The notes under the pieces were generated by a model. That model searched no databases, was not told the DNA's origin, and was given only the letters and a program-made list of their open reading frames with translations. A DNA stretch of 15,382 bases from positions 1 through 15,382 of the forward strand of contig JAUIHU010000025.1 in the NCBI GenBank assembly GCA_030432175.1, given 5' to 3'. The first letter of the stretch is position 1; each line of letters opens with the position of its first letter. This document shows, piece by piece, positions 14,790-15,382 of this stretch. This DNA comes from Verrucomicrobiia bacterium. GTDB lineage: Bacteria; Verrucomicrobiota; Verrucomicrobiia; Limisphaerales; JAUIHU01. Both the position numbers and the translations under genes were made by a program.

Positions 14790-15382
14790 TCAGGAACGGG
14801 AGGCCAACGCCTGCTTCAATGTTCGGGCAACATAGCGAATGTCATCCGGATCATGATTGGGCCCGATCGGCAAACTGATCAGTGAGTCGGCCATTTTCTC
14901 CGCGATCGGAAACGCTCCTTTGGAGATTTTTAAATCAGCATACGCGCCACTGAGATGCGGTGGAATCGGGTAATGGATCAATGTCTGAACACCTGCATCT
15001 TCCAGAGCTGTCCGAACTGCGTCCCGCCCTTCACACTGAACCACAAACAGATGCCAGACCGGCTCCGCCCACTCTGGAACATGAGGAATCTGCAATCCGG
15101 GAACACCCGCCAGTTCCTCCAGGTAAATCGCCGCCAGCTTTGTGCGACGCTGATTCCAGTCCGGCAGGCAGTTCAACTTCACCCGCAGAAACCCCGCTTG
15201 TAATTCGTCCAGTCGCGAGTTGTAGCCGACAACTTCATTGTGGTAGCGCACCCTTGATCCGTAGTTGCGCAAAACCCGAACCTTTTCCGCCAACTCTTCA
15301 TCCTGCGTGGTCACTGCTCCCGCTTCACCAAAGGCGCCCAGGTTCTTGGTCGGGTAAAAACTGTGACACTCGATATCAAAGA
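14790..15382 (-). CDS. DegT/DnrJ/EryC1/StrS sugar aminotransferase, FdtB/QdtB-like (5' part missing)
   Basis: C-terminal part of a PLP-dependent sugar-nucleotide transaminase; the N-terminal half lies beyond the right edge. Reading from 15380 gives SFYPTKNLGAFGEAGAVTT, in which the Lys encoded at 15345-15347 is the PLP-binding lysine. The GTG at 15314 is an internal Val, not a start. RNYGSRVRYHNEVVGYNSRL is the substrate/PLP-phosphate segment, and IHYPIPPHLSGAYADL with KGAFPIAEKMADSLISLPIGP is typical of the C-terminus. This pattern most resembles FdtB/QdtB enzymes, which aminate dTDP-3-keto-6-deoxyhexoses to 3-amino-3,6-dideoxy sugars; the assignment within the family is tentative. Its substrate could be made from the RmlB product if a 3,4-ketoisomerase is encoded nearby. 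The stop is 3 nt before the flippase start. Confidence 0.93.
   Translation of the reverse strand, partial: FDIECHSFYPTKNLGAFGEAGAVTTQDEELAEKVRVLRNYGSRVRYHNEVVGYNSRLDELQAGFLRVKLNCLPDWNQRRTKLAAIYLEELAGVPGLQIPHVPEWAEPVWHLFVVQCEGRDAVRTALEDAGVQTLIHYPIPPHLSGAYADLKISKGAFPIAEKMADSLISLPIGPNHDPDDIRYVARTLKQALASRS

Noticed and set aside
15312..15314. Translation start of a short 174-aa aminotransferase
   Set aside because: The codon is GTG within the conserved AGAVTT segment after the PLP lysine; the frame stays open to the window edge, so the gene is cut by the edge.
1..15382. CRISPR array, tRNA, insertion sequence or phage attachment site
   Set aside because: No regularly spaced repeats, cloverleaf-like segment, transposase frame or paired terminal repeats were seen, even though the SIS-PSD1-DUF1501 block looks inserted.

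Overview
The window looks like part of a surface-polysaccharide locus from a bacterium of the Planctomycetota/Verrucomicrobiota group. Lineage evidence is the adjacent pair of a large planctomycete-type cytochrome c protein (PSCyt1/DUF1549/DUF1553, 'PSD1') and a twin-arginine DUF1501 protein, which is characteristic of that superphylum; Verrucomicrobiota is my slight preference. Shine-Dalgarno signals are weak or missing at nearly all starts. No rRNA, tRNA, CRISPR array, transposase or phage gene was seen.

Left block (17-6361, all minus strand, read right to left): a beta-CASP metallo-beta-lactamase-fold nuclease, gmd, fcl, rmlB, a short epimerase/reductase, and rmlA. Gaps are 6-51 nt, so this is probably one operon. 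Gmd and Fcl make GDP-L-fucose from GDP-mannose. RmlA and RmlB make dTDP-4-keto-6-deoxyglucose. The gene in the rmlD position (907-1773) is not a normal RmlD. It resembles the plant/mimivirus bifunctional 3,5-epimerase/4-reductase (NRS/ER, UER1), with the epimerase Cys and Lys and the reductase Tyr/Lys at matching spacing. No rmlC is visible, so the block appears to encode a three-gene route to dTDP-L-rhamnose. This is the most notable observation in the window.

Middle block (6826-12186, plus strand): a GmhA-like SIS-domain protein, the PSD1 cytochrome with an inserted LamG domain, and the DUF1501 protein, each separated by 30 nt. It is divergent from the left block across a 464-nt gene-free region that holds a perfect inverted repeat and a tandem TTTACATGG repeat. 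It splits the sugar locus in two. Its link to polysaccharide metabolism is inferred from position only.

Right block (12249-15382, minus strand): a PLP-dependent sugar aminotransferase cut by the right edge, a Wzx-like flippase and a family 2 glycosyltransferase, packed with gaps of 3 and 18 nt. It converges on the middle block over a probable bidirectional terminator. Together the outer blocks supply activated fucose, probably rhamnose and possibly an amino-dideoxy sugar, plus one transferase and the lipid-linked glycan exporter. The locus must continue beyond both edges, since one glycosyltransferase is too few and no polymerase is present.
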